A stretch of DNA of 64,000 nucleotides from Pseudorhodoferax soli (GTDB lineage Bacteria > Pseudomonadota > Gammaproteobacteria > Burkholderiales > Burkholderiaceae_C). Made by a program: the position numbers and the translations under genes. The DNA is taken from positions 595,320 to 659,319 of the forward strand of contig NZ_QPJK01000004.1 of the NCBI RefSeq assembly GCF_003337555.1, given 5' to 3'. Shown piece after piece: positions 53,417 to 62,062 of the stretch (position 1 is the stretch's first letter; every line of letters starts with the position of its first letter). The notes under the pieces are model-generated. The model made no database searches. It saw only the letters and a list, made by a program, of their open reading frames with translations, and was not told the origin of the DNA.

Positions 53417-54832
53417 TCAGCGGTTGTAGGCCGTCTCGCCGTGCGACGAGATGTCCAGGCCTTCGCGCTCTTCCTCTTCCGTGACCCGCAGACCCACCGT
53501 CATGTCGGCGATCTTGTAGGCGATGAAGGAGACCACACCGGACCACACGATGGTGAACAGCACGCTCTTGATCTGGATCCAGACCTGGGCGCCCATGGCG
53601 AAGGTGTCGGGCGTCAGGCCGCCCGTGCCACCCAGGCTCTGGGCTGCGAAGACGCCGGTCAGGATGGCACCGACGATGCCGCCCACGCCGTGCACGCCGA
53701 ACACGTCGAACGAGTCGTCGGCACCCAGCATGCGCTTCAAGCCACCCACGCCCCACAGGCAGACCAGGCCGGCGATCAGGCCCAGCACGATGGAGCCCAT
53801 CGGACCGACGAAGCCGGCTGCCGGCGTCACCGCGACCAGGCCGGCGACGGCACCGGAGGCAGCACCCAGCATCGAGGCCTTGCCCTTGTGCAGGCTCTCA
53901 CCCAGGATCCAGGACAGCGTGGCGGCGGCGGTGGCCAGCACGGTGTTGACGAAGGCCAGGCCGGCGGCGCCGTTGGCCGCACCGGCGGAGCCGGCGTTGA
54001 AGCCGAACCAGCCCACCCACAGCAGCGAGGCACCGACCATGGTCAGCGTCAGCGAGTGCGGCGTGAAGGCTTCGCGGCCGTAGCCGATGCGCTTGCCCAG
54101 CACGTAGGCACCCACCAGGCCGGCGACACCGGCGTTGATGTGCACCACGGTGCCGCCGGCGAAGTCCAGCGCGCCGTCCTTGCCCAGCAGGCCGCCGCCC
54201 CACACGATGTGGGCCATCGGCACGTAGCTGAACGTGAACCACAGCACGGCGAACACCAGCACGCCAGCGAACTTGATGCGTTCGGCGAAGGAGCCGACGA
54301 TCAGCGCCACAGTGATGGCCGCGAACGTGCCCTGGAAGGCCACGAACACGTATTCGGGAATCGTGATCAGCGCGCCGAAGGTCTCGGTGGTGACGCTCTT
54401 CAGGAAGATCTTGTCGAACCCGCCGAAGAAGTTGCCGTCGCCCGAGAACGCCAGGCTGTAGCCGTAGACGGCCCACAGGATGCTGATCAGCGAGAAGATC
54501 ACGAAGACCTGCATCAGCACCGACAGCATGTTCTTGGAACGCGCCAGGCCGCCGTAGAACAGTGCCAGGCCGGGCAGCGTCATCAGGATGACCAGCAGCG
54601 TGGAGGTCAGCATCCAGGCGGTGTCGCCGGAATCGACCTTGGGCGTCGGTGCAGCGGCGGCCGGTGCAGCCTCGGCTGCGGCGGGTGCTGCAGCCGGTGC
54701 GGCTGCGGCAGGTGCCTCGGCCGCGGGTGCTGCGGCGGATGCCGGCTCAGCGGCCGGCGTCTGGGCCAGCGCCATGGATCCCCCGATCCACACGCCGACG
54801 CCGAGAAGGAAGGAAGCAAACAGTTTTTTCAT
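53417..54832 (-). CDS. amtB: Ammonium transporter AmtB
   Basis: A 471-residue protein with signal peptide MKKLFASFLLGVGVWIGGSM ending ALAQ, then an Ala/Pro/Glu-rich linker (about residues 25-65) not found in typical AmtB, then 11 helices. Family motifs are LTSTLLVILMTLPGLALFYG, FVAFQGTFAAITVALIVGSF, FAGGTVVHINAGVAGLVGAY and DSFDVFGVHGVGGIVGAILT (pore His pair region). The C-terminal tail ends EEEEREGLDISSHGETAYNR, the PII-binding tail. It imports ammonium/ammonia. The gene follows glnK by 32 bases. The low-complexity leader is the only unusual part. Confidence 0.94.
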   Translation of the reverse strand: MKKLFASFLLGVGVWIGGSMALAQTPAAEPASAAAPAAEAPAAAAPAAAPAAAEAAPAAAAPTPKVDSGDTAWMLTSTLLVILMTLPGLALFYGGLARSKNMLSVLMQVFVIFSLISILWAVYGYSLAFSGDGNFFGGFDKIFLKSVTTETFGALITIPEYVFVAFQGTFAAITVALIVGSFAERIKFAGVLVFAVLWFTFSYVPMAHIVWGGGLLGKDGALDFAGGTVVHINAGVAGLVGAYVLGKRIGYGREAFTPHSLTLTMVGASLLWVGWFGFNAGSAGAANGAAGLAFVNTVLATAAATLSWILGESLHKGKASMLGAASGAVAGLVAVTPAAGFVGPMGSIVLGLIAGLVCLWGVGGLKRMLGADDSFDVFGVHGVGGIVGAILTGVFAAQSLGGTGGLTPDTFAMGAQVWIQIKSVLFTIVWSGVVSFIAYKIADMTVGLRVTEEEEREGLDISSHGETAYNR

Positions 54833-54864
54833 TGCCGATGTTCTTTCTGAAGGGAGCACGCTGT

Positions 54865-55973
<1,109 letters not shown>

Positions 55974-56015
55974 GGGTCGTTCTCCGGGATGTAAAAAGGT
56001 GGCGCCTGTCCTCAA

Positions 56016-56032
56016 TGCACGGAGCGTGCCAA
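56016..56032 (-). promoter_or_regulatory. Sigma-54 promoter of the porin-glnK-amtB operon
   Basis: On the minus strand TTGGCACGCTCCGTGCA matches TTGGCAC-G-N4-TTGCW with one mismatch and has the required 10 bases between GG and GC. The predicted start is near 56005, 32 bases before the porin ATG. Confidence 0.85.
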
Positions 56033-56103
56033 TCGAAGCCGGGCTTTCCCGCCCGCTGCGCAAGGGTTTGGGGCGTTGTGCAGTACACGCAAGTTCTCGT
56101 GAA

Positions 56104-56120
56104 TGCACGGGTTTGGTGCA
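56104..56120. promoter_or_regulatory. NtrC-binding site upstream of the porin-glnK-amtB operon
   Basis: TGCACGGGTTTGGTGCA matches the classic NtrC site TGCAC-N5-TGGTGCA over its full 17 bases. It is about 100-115 bases upstream of the predicted sigma-54 start, the standard enhancer distance. Confidence 0.85.
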
Positions 56121-56180
56121 ATCTGTGGCCATGCGCGCCATCATGGTCAGCAGAGCACCGGAATGGGGAGGATTTCAGCG

Positions 56181-56378
56181 ATGAGCCTGTCTTTGGTGCA
56201 AAGCCGTGTGTTGATCGGCCTGCAAGCACCTGCGGTCACCGTCGAGGTGCATCTGGCCAATGGCCTGCCCAGCTTCACGCTGGTGGGTTTGGCGCACACC
56301 GAGGTCAAGGAAGCGCGCGAGCGGGTGCGCTCTGCCATTCAGAACGCAGGGCTGGCGTTTCCGCACAACAAGAGGATC
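56181..56378 (+). pseudogene. yifB: yifB 5' fragment (Mg-chelatase-like ATPase), truncated
   Basis: From the ATG at 56181 the frame gives MSLSLVQSRVLIGLQAPAVT, then GLPSFTLVGLAHTEVKEARE and AIQNAGLAFPHNKRI, the first 66 residues of the YifB/ComM family (about 500 residues), involved in branch migration during natural transformation. After AAGAGGATC (56378) the similarity stops; the frame runs through unrelated residues to 56465. No further yifB sequence is found downstream in the window. It appears cut by insertion or deletion at this point. Confidence 0.85.
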
Positions 56379-56549
56379 CTATGTAGTCAAGCGCTTTTTG
56401 CTTTTTTAAGCAAGGTAGCGGGCGGCGGCTTTGCCACGCTGCAGGAGACCCCAGGCTCCGGATGACGGCCCGGAATCACCAATAGGAGACTAGAAAGGCC
56501 CCTGCCAGGCCGCCGGAGGCGCCCCCCGGTTGGCCCACGTACTCGTGGC

Positions 56550-56828
56550 CTAACCAAGCCCAGCTGCCGCTGGAGAAGCAAGCTCGGTGTCCAGGTTGGC
56601 CTGTAACTCTTCGGCTAGCTCAACAAAGCCGACGCCGAGCGCGGCGCACCAGCGTCGCAACTCAACGATGTCTAGCCGTCGTTCGCCTCTCTCGCACTTG
56701 CTCACGAAGACCTGAGTGACCGAGAGCCTCTTTGCGAGCTCGACTTGTGTAAGCCCAAGACGCTCCCGCGTGCCACGTAGCACGCGAACAAAGACAGCGT
56801 ACTCACGGCTATGAAGCGACTTTGACAT
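56550..56828 (-). CDS. XRE-family helix-turn-helix repressor
   Basis: A 92-residue regulator: LRGTRERLGLTQVELAKRLS then VTQVFVSKCERGERRLDIVE, a Cro/CI-type helix-turn-helix, and a short tail (FVELAEELQANLDTEL). The ATG at 56828 (MSKSLHSREYAVFVRVLR) is taken because the upstream frame passes through the operator. A 32-bp palindrome (56875-56906) lies about 50 bases upstream of its start and between it and the divergent gene at 56998, so autoregulation is likely. Composition is lower in GC than the core genes. Confidence 0.87.
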   Translation of the reverse strand: MSKSLHSREYAVFVRVLRGTRERLGLTQVELAKRLSVTQVFVSKCERGERRLDIVELRRWCAALGVGFVELAEELQANLDTELASPAAAGLG

Positions 56829-56874
56829 TCCTGAGGTCGAGCAAAACCTCGTGAGAATGCATGCCGTTTTGGTA

Positions 56875-56906
56875 TAGTCCAAATTAGACTATTCTAATTT
56901 CGACTA
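56875..56906. promoter_or_regulatory. Large palindromic operator for the XRE repressor
   Basis: The plus strand has TAGTCCAAATTAGA (56875-56888), the four bases CTAT, then TCTAATTTCGACTA (56893-56906): two 14-base inverted arms with a single mismatch. It is AT-rich, overlaps a TATACC-like -10 box for the repressor gene on the minus strand, and is probably the repressor's own operator controlling both directions. Confidence 0.8.
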
Positions 56907-56997
56907 TCGCACCAGCACGTAGATGCAGGCACCAGATAGGTGCTGGCCCAGATAGGCCGTGCTTCAACGTTCATGCCTGCAGCGGATGGAGAAAGCT

Positions 56998-57441
56998 ATG
57001 CAGTTGGACTGCCCCGCCTTAAACGCCGGCTCCGAAAGTGATTTCGAGCCGCCCTTCAGCGGAAGGCTTCAGCGGCCGGAAGGGCCTCTTTTGATTCCGC
57101 CAGGATCGCAGCACGCCGGTTCTTCATCCGCTCGGTCCGCGTATGAATTTGCGGTGGCAGCTGGCTACGCGATGGTCGGGACGGAGAATGCCTTTGCTGT
57201 GCTACTGGACGATCTGGATGGGCGAAAGTGGATTGCAGTGTTTGGGGACCTGCGAGTCGCGCACAGCATCAAGTTCGAGGAGCAGGCGGCAAAGGACGCT
57301 CTGGACATGGCTCAGGCTCTGAATGCCAGCTTCAGTGTCGTCGATGGCGCGGTCCACTGCGAGATAAGCGGTCGAGCGACTGAAGGCTCTTCCTACGCCG
57401 AAGCCGCGCTCATGGCAGTGGTGAGGCACCAGAAGCCTTGA
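56998..57441 (+). CDS. Hypothetical protein
   Basis: A 147-residue protein starting MQLDCPALNAGSESDFEPPF (ATG at 56998 with SD GGAGA). The middle has RSAYEFAVAAGYAMVGTENA and FAVLLDDLDGRKWIAVFGDL, suggesting an alpha/beta fold. No family is recognised. It is divergent from the XRE gene and leads a run of four small plus-strand genes up to 58800, all possibly under the same operator. Confidence 0.7.
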   Translation: MQLDCPALNAGSESDFEPPFSGRLQRPEGPLLIPPGSQHAGSSSARSAYEFAVAAGYAMVGTENAFAVLLDDLDGRKWIAVFGDLRVAHSIKFEEQAAKDALDMAQALNASFSVVDGAVHCEISGRATEGSSYAEAALMAVVRHQKP

Positions 57442-57477
57442 CTGCTCGATGTTGCCCAAGTCGAAATACCGTCACCG

Positions 57478-58053
57478 ATGAACAAGTCATACAGGCCAAT
57501 TGCGGTGTACTGTGATTTGGACGGAGTCGTCCAGCACGAGAACGTGCGGTGGAGTCGGAAGAAAGGCATCTACATGGCCGAGCCGCATCGAACGCTGTTC
57601 GAGTGGGTGCCGCACCTTGAGCGGGCGTTGGCACCCTTCCCGCAGGTGGCGCTGGTCTTGAGTTCCAGTTGGTGTGTCTGGCCTGGCTACGGCAAAACCC
57701 TGCGGAAGCTTCCGCAAGGCTTGCAGGAACGGTTTGTTGGCGGCACTTACCACCAGCGAGAGCATGGGTCCGACCCGCGCGTCAAAGAAGCCTTTCGGAC
57801 AATGTCGCGCGGCGCTCAGGTTTGCGCAGACGTGCTGCGGAGAAAGCCAGTCCAGTGGCTTGCCATCGATGACGACACTGAAAACTGGCCGGAATGGGCG
57901 CGTCCACGGTTGATCGCGTGCGACGGCAACACCGGAGTGTCGAGCATCGAAGTGCAGCAAGAGCTTCAACACAAATTGCATTGGTGCGTCCATGAGATCG
58001 AGAAAGAAGCACGTTGGCGCAGCGAATTGGACGGCTGTTCCGACCGGAGCTGA
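57478..58053 (+). CDS. HAD-fold protein of the Swiss-Army-Knife RNA-repair type (HAD_SAK-like)
   Basis: A 191-residue HAD-superfamily protein. Motif I is VYCDLDGVVQ (D13 and D15 as nucleophile and acid), then LVLSSSWCVW (motif II Ser), and the acidic DDD in VQWLAIDDDTENWP is motif IV. In this subgroup, found with RNA-repair and toxin-like modules, HAD domains are thought to act as 5'- or 3'-phosphatases on RNA ends. It starts 36 bases after the gene at 56998. The role here is not known. Confidence 0.8.
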   Translation: MNKSYRPIAVYCDLDGVVQHENVRWSRKKGIYMAEPHRTLFEWVPHLERALAPFPQVALVLSSSWCVWPGYGKTLRKLPQGLQERFVGGTYHQREHGSDPRVKEAFRTMSRGAQVCADVLRRKPVQWLAIDDDTENWPEWARPRLIACDGNTGVSSIEVQQELQHKLHWCVHEIEKEARWRSELDGCSDRS

Positions 58054-58057
58054 CTCG

Positions 58058-58420
58058 ATGCGAACGTCGTTGAGGAAGGCATTGCGCAAGCTGCGCGAGT
58101 TCGTGACCATGAGACCGCGGCGGGAGACCCTCTCTGAGCTTGCGGTGGCGCATGCAGAGGGCGAGAGGCTGCTCGGTGTCCGAGGCTGGATGCTGCTGAC
58201 CTGCGAGGGCAAGCTGATCGGCGGTCCGTACTTTGGCAGCTATGTCAGTTCGCGTCCATCGGCCGAACAAGTGGCCTATGCGCACGCTCTGTTGGAGGGC
58301 GAGACACTGAGTATTCACTTGATGCATCGACATCTCGGCGGCAAACGACATGTCTCGTCATTGCGATGGCGAGCCGAGGGCCTTGTCATGGTGTATTCGG
58401 ATCGGCAGGAACTCGCATGA
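58058..58420 (+). CDS. Hypothetical protein
   Basis: A 120-residue protein starting MRTSLRKALRKLREFVTMRP (ATG at 58058, 4 bases after the HAD gene stop). The core ERLLGVRGWMLLTCEGKLIG and GGKRHVSSLRWRAEGLVMVY suggests a small beta-rich domain. No family is recognised. Its stop overlaps the next start by four bases (ATGA), so it is made together with the protein at 58417. Confidence 0.7.
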   Translation: MRTSLRKALRKLREFVTMRPRRETLSELAVAHAEGERLLGVRGWMLLTCEGKLIGGPYFGSYVSSRPSAEQVAYAHALLEGETLSIHLMHRHLGGKRHVSSLRWRAEGLVMVYSDRQELA

Positions 58421-58800
58421 AGTCCTTCGCGCAGCCGCCTCTCCTTGACACCATCGAGAACCTAATCCTTCAGGGGCATCTGGTTCCGTTGCGGGATTTT
58501 CAGGCGCTGATGGGCTGGACCTCATCGCGGTCGGTCGCGAGGGCGCTGGTCGCCCAGCGAATCTTCGCCATGGACGTCGAAGGGCAACCGTACTTTCCGG
58601 CTTTCTTCGCAGACGCCATCTACAGCCGCAGGCACCTCGCGGCGGTGACGAAGCAGCTTGGTGACTTGCCGGGTGGCGCGAAGCTGCAGTTTTTTGGATC
58701 GCGCAAAGGGTCATTGAACGGCCAGACGCCGCTCGAGGCGCTGGCCGCAGGGTGGCTGGAAACGATCTTGCGACTTGCGGCGGCCTATGCCGAGTCGTGA
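58417..58800 (+). CDS. Hypothetical protein, possibly antitoxin-like (MbcA/ParS-type tail)
   Basis: A 127-residue protein: LLDTIENLILQGHLVPLRDF with GWTSSRSVARALVAQRIFAM as a likely helix-turn-helix, and a C-terminal GSLNGQTPLEALAAGWLETI. The 'G.TPLEAL..G' tail is reminiscent of Xre/MbcA/ParS toxin-binding domains, but the match is only suggestive. It is coupled by ATGA to the gene at 58058, a layout usual in toxin-antitoxin pairs. Confidence 0.65.
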   Translation: MKSFAQPPLLDTIENLILQGHLVPLRDFQALMGWTSSRSVARALVAQRIFAMDVEGQPYFPAFFADAIYSRRHLAAVTKQLGDLPGGAKLQFFGSRKGSLNGQTPLEALAAGWLETILRLAAAYAES

Positions 58801-58823
58801 TGCAAACGGGACTTCACGCTGCG

Positions 58824-59396
58824 CTTGGCGGCCACTAGGTGGCTGCTGCCGTCCTGGTGCTGCAGTCCCTCGCCGCCCAGCGTGGTGCGGCCCGAGGTGG
58901 CGCCCAGCAGGAAGCCGCGCGCGCGCTGGTCGGCTGCGGCCCAGATCGCGTCGCCCACGCGCTGGAAGCCGAACATCGAGTAATAGATATAGAACGGCAG
59001 CATCGCCAGGCCGTGCACGCTGTAGCTGGTGGCTGCCGCCGTCCAGCTGGCGATGGCGCCGGCCTCGCTGATACCCTCTTCCAGGATCTGGCCGTCCAGC
59101 GCTTCGCGGTATGACAGGACCGAGCCTATGTCCTCGGGCGCGTAGCGCTGGCCCACGCTGCTGTAGATGCCGACCTGCTTGAACAGGTTGGCCATGCCGA
59201 AGGTGCGCGCCTCGTCGGCGACGATGGGCACGATGCGCGGGCCCAGGTCCTTGTCCTTAAGCAGCTGGCCCAGCATGCGCACGAAGGCCATGGTGGTGCT
59301 CATCTCCTTGCCGTCGGCGGCCAGCGCGAACTGGGCACAGCCGGCCAGCGGCGGCACGGGCGGGCTGTCGCAATCGGTGTCGCGCTTGGGCAGGCA
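58824..59396 (-). pseudogene. aceE: Internal fragment of aceE (pyruvate dehydrogenase E1)
   Basis: The minus-strand frame encodes about 190 residues from the middle of the homodimeric PDH E1: PPVPPLAGCAQFALAADGKE, STTMAFVRMLGQLLKDKDLG, VADEARTFGMANLFKQVGIY, FYIYYSMFGFQRVGDAIWAA and GEGLQHQDGSSHLVAAK. E1 is about 890 residues; neither end of the gene is present, and both edges break abruptly (about 58824 and 59396). It is a gene fragment, with its good codon pattern showing that it was recently part of a working gene. Confidence 0.85.
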
Positions 59397-59400
59397 TCTT

Positions 59401-59586
59401 CGGGATACCAAAGACGAGTGCGATGGCATCGGTCGTGCCGCGCTGGCATCGAGCTACGAGAACGCGTTCCGAAGCATGCTTCTGATGATGACTGGCATCA
59501 CCGTGGCGTCCGCGGCCATCGTCTTCCTGTTCCTGGCCAAGCCAAAGCAGAAGGCGGTTGCAATGTCGGCGACAGCCGCGGACTGA
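59401..59586 (+). pseudogene. C-terminal remnant of an MFS drug-efflux-type transporter
   Basis: The frame GRAALASSYENAFRSMLLMM, TGITVASAAIVFLFLAKPKQ and KAVAMSATAAD* reads as the last membrane helix and tail of a DHA2-type MFS protein, which typically end with a '..SY..AF......' helix. No start or body precedes it: the aceE fragment on the other strand abuts it. It looks like the right-hand scar of the mosaic, next to the SDR gene. Confidence 0.5.
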
Positions 59587-59769
59587 CGCTGCAAGGCAGG
59601 GCCCTGGCTTTCCGCTCTCTGTCCGCGTCCTCCACACCGGACACACCAGAGACGGAGCGCTGGACCAGGCCAGCAATGCCCCAAGGCAGCCAGGGCCTTC
59701 GAAAGGCGCTTCAATGGCGCCGGCGCACCCAAGCCGCCACATCACACCTTCGTTCAACCTGGCACACCT

Positions 59770-60504
59770 ATGACAACGACCCAGAAGATTGCTTTGGTGA
59801 CCGGTGCCACCCGCGGCATTGGCCTCGAGACCTGCCGCCAGCTCGCACAGGCTGGTGCTTTGGTACTCCTCGCTGGCCGCAGCGCGTCCAGCGCAGCCGA
59901 GGCTGCTGCGCGTCTGAAGGCGGACGGCCTCACCGTCGAGCCGGTGACGCTCGATGTGACGAACGCGGCGCATGCTGAAGCTTTGGCAGCCGACATCAAG
60001 AAGCGCTTCGGCCGCCTGGACATTCTGGTCAACAACGCCGGGGTCCTGCTCGACAACCTTTCTGTCAAACCTTCGGAACAGACGCTGAAGGTCTGGAAGG
60101 ACACGTTCGAGACCAACGTGTTCGCCGTGGTGGAGGTCACGCAGGCGTTCCTGCCCTTGCTCCGCTCGGCGCCGGCGGCGCGCATCGTCAACGTATCGAG
60201 CCAACTGGCCTCGTTCGGATGGCACACGGACCCCAGCTCGCCCATCTACAACTTCAAGATTCCCGCCTACAACGCCTCCAAGAGCGTGGTGAACTCGTGG
60301 ACGGTGCACCTTGCTTACGAGCTGCGCGACACCCCCATCAAGGTGAACGCCATCCACCCCGGCTACGTCCAGACCGACATGAACGGCGGTCACGGCGAGA
60401 TTTCGGTGCCGGAAGGGGCGAAGAGCAGCGTGGAGATGGCGCTTCTCGCGGAGGATGGTCCGTCGGGCACATTCACCCACCTCGGGAAGCCGTTGCCCTG
60501 GTAA
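59770..60504 (+). CDS. Short-chain dehydrogenase/reductase
   Basis: A 244-residue SDR. The NAD(P)-binding motif is VTGATRGIGLETCRQL (residues 10-25), then NNAGV (about 93-97), the catalytic YNASK (Y-x-x-x-K, about 176-180), and a Ser in VNVSSQLASFG. It reduces or oxidises a carbonyl/alcohol. The sequence resembles plant/bacterial carbonyl-reductase-like SDRs that use NADPH. It is followed by a cupin gene under possible AraC control. Confidence 0.92.
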   Translation: MTTTQKIALVTGATRGIGLETCRQLAQAGALVLLAGRSASSAAEAAARLKADGLTVEPVTLDVTNAAHAEALAADIKKRFGRLDILVNNAGVLLDNLSVKPSEQTLKVWKDTFETNVFAVVEVTQAFLPLLRSAPAARIVNVSSQLASFGWHTDPSSPIYNFKIPAYNASKSVVNSWTVHLAYELRDTPIKVNAIHPGYVQTDMNGGHGEISVPEGAKSSVEMALLAEDGPSGTFTHLGKPLPW

Positions 60505-60553
60505 GCCCGCCGTCGCAGCGCCCGCGCAGGCCTGCGATGTGATGAGACGCCAC

Positions 60554-60599
60554 GATAAGTTGCGAGCCCCTGCGATAAGGGGCGAGGGCCATTGATAAG
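60554..60599. repeat. Three GATAAG motifs at exact 20-base spacing upstream of the cupin gene
   Basis: GATAAG occurs at 60554-60559, 60574-60579 and 60594-60599: three copies, each exactly 20 bases from the next, in the 226-base gap between the SDR and cupin genes. The first two units share CGATAAG..GCGAG. Direct repeats two helical turns apart suit an AraC-family activator, and one (61191) lies just past the cupin gene. Confidence 0.6.
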
Positions 60600-60730
60600 C
60601 CCCGTTGCCGGTGTTGCTGGAGCATGGAGCCGGGCAGTCGATGGAGTTGCACCTCAGGGTTCTTCGCCACGACCCGCCTGCGAGCGGGCGCAGTCTGCGT
60701 CCGTTCGCCATTCCAGCTAGCAACCCGACA

Positions 60731-61108
60731 ATGAGCGAGACAACCATGGACAACGTCATTGAGACGCCCGCAGAAGCAGGCGTAGGCAGCAAGAAGCTCT
60801 TCGAGAACGACAAGGTCATCGTTTGGGACTTCGTACTTCCGGCCGGGCAGGAAACCCCCGTCCACATGCACAACCACTCGTACATGTGGTTTGCGGTTCA
60901 GGGTGCCCCGCTTCAAATCTATGACGAGCACGGCAACGACGTGGGACTGTTCCCCGTCCCCACCGACGGCGTCTTCGAACTCAAGGTCGAAGGCGACACC
61001 ATCGAGGTCATGTCGGACATCGGCAAGGGCGTGAAGGTCCCGTCCAGGCACAAAGCCAAGAACGTGGGCAACGAGACGTACCGCGAAATTCTGGTGGAGT
61101 GGAAGTAG
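60731..61108 (+). CDS. Cupin-domain protein
   Basis: A 125-residue single-domain cupin. Start MSETTMDNVIETPAEAGVGS at 60731; a GC-open frame upstream is ignored. The metal-site motif is VHMHNHSYMWFAVQG (two histidines plus the following core), and the second motif (FELKVEGDTIEVMS) lacks a clear histidine, so metal binding may be incomplete. Function unknown; cupins of this size may be dioxygenase-like or isomerase-like or ligand sensors. It sits between the GATAAG repeats and the convergent AraC gene. Confidence 0.82.
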   Translation: MSETTMDNVIETPAEAGVGSKKLFENDKVIVWDFVLPAGQETPVHMHNHSYMWFAVQGAPLQIYDEHGNDVGLFPVPTDGVFELKVEGDTIEVMSDIGKGVKVPSRHKAKNVGNETYREILVEWK

Positions 61109-61190
61109 CCAAGCCGCTGCTGGCGTAGGCTGTGGAGGCTGCCCGGCGAGGGCCGAGCGCCTCGTCAGCGGCAGTACACCGGAGCCCGGG

Positions 61191-62036
61191 CTACATCAAC
61201 TCGACAATTCTGCGGTACTTGCTGGGGGCGAAGCCCTGCATGCCGACGAAGAAGCGCGTGAAGTTTCCAGCGGTGTCGAAGCCAAGGTCGTATGCGATGT
61301 CCTGCAGCTTGATGTCGCGCTGAGCCACTTTGCGCAGCCCGCACTCCATCTTCAGCATGTTGATGAATAGTGCGGGCGGCATGCCTGTGGATTTTCTGAA
61401 GAGCCGGAAGAACTGCGCTCGCGACAGGCCGGATTCCACCGCCATGTCTTCCGGTGTCGCAGTGGGTTCCTCGCAGGACAGCATGCGCTCGACGATGCGC
61501 CTGATGCGCGCGTCGTAGTCCAGTTCGCCACGCTCGCCGGCAAAGTGCAGAAGGTCGCGAGGCGGTGCGAGCGTCAGAATCTCGGCGAAGATGGATGCGA
61601 TGAGGTTCTCCATGTCGCGGGGACTTGGCGGCTCTCGCTGAGCCAGCGCGTCCATCACATCGTCGCGACCGCGCTCGAGTAGCGGCGTCAGCACTTGGAC
61701 TGGTCTCGCGAAGAACTTTGGGTGCGCGCTGTACGCGAATCGCCGGTCCACCTGCTTCAACCAATGTGGGTTGAGGTAGAGCGCGAGGAGAACGGTCTTC
61801 TGCTCGGTCTCGCGAAAGTTGTAGAAGTGCGGCTCCCAGGCGTTAATCAACAGCGCGCTGTGAGCCGTGACGGGGTATTCCTTGCGGCCGATGCCGAAGT
61901 CGATGTCGATGTCGGCGCCGCCAATCTTGAAGACGATGTGGCATTCCCGGTGCGCGTGAAGCGCCATGGAATGGTCCAAGCGGACCAGCACGACTCTTCC
62001 AAACGTCCCGTGGATGATGCGAAGTGGGTCTGACAT
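61191..62036 (-). CDS. AraC-family transcriptional regulator
   Basis: A 281-residue regulator with an N-terminal cupin-type sensor (GRVVLVRLDHSMALHAHREC, FDFGIGRKEYPVTA-like) and two C-terminal helix-turn-helices: TPEDMAVESGLSRAQFFRLF and LQDIAYDLGFDTAGNFTRFF with GFAPSKYRR. The start at 62036 (MSDPLRIIHGTFGRVVLVRL) follows GAGGAG. It is convergent with the cupin gene. The direct GATAAG repeats at 60554-60599 are a candidate binding site. Confidence 0.9.
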   Translation of the reverse strand: MSDPLRIIHGTFGRVVLVRLDHSMALHAHRECHIVFKIGGADIDIDFGIGRKEYPVTAHSALLINAWEPHFYNFRETEQKTVLLALYLNPHWLKQVDRRFAYSAHPKFFARPVQVLTPLLERGRDDVMDALAQREPPSPRDMENLIASIFAEILTLAPPRDLLHFAGERGELDYDARIRRIVERMLSCEEPTATPEDMAVESGLSRAQFFRLFRKSTGMPPALFINMLKMECGLRKVAQRDIKLQDIAYDLGFDTAGNFTRFFVGMQGFAPSKYRRIVELM

Positions 62037-62062
62037 AGCTGCTCCTCTACGGGTCCAGTCGT

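Noticed and set aside
56391-56413. Terminator or attachment site at the yifB break (TTGCTTTTTTAAGCAA hairpin)
   Set aside because: The 6-bp stem is weak, there is no matching copy elsewhere in the window to mark an att site, and the T-run lies in the loop rather than after the stem.
58785-59429. The minus-strand frame as a working 214-residue protein
   Set aside because: Its core is an internal aceE piece with foreign ends, so it is listed as a fragment and not as a gene.
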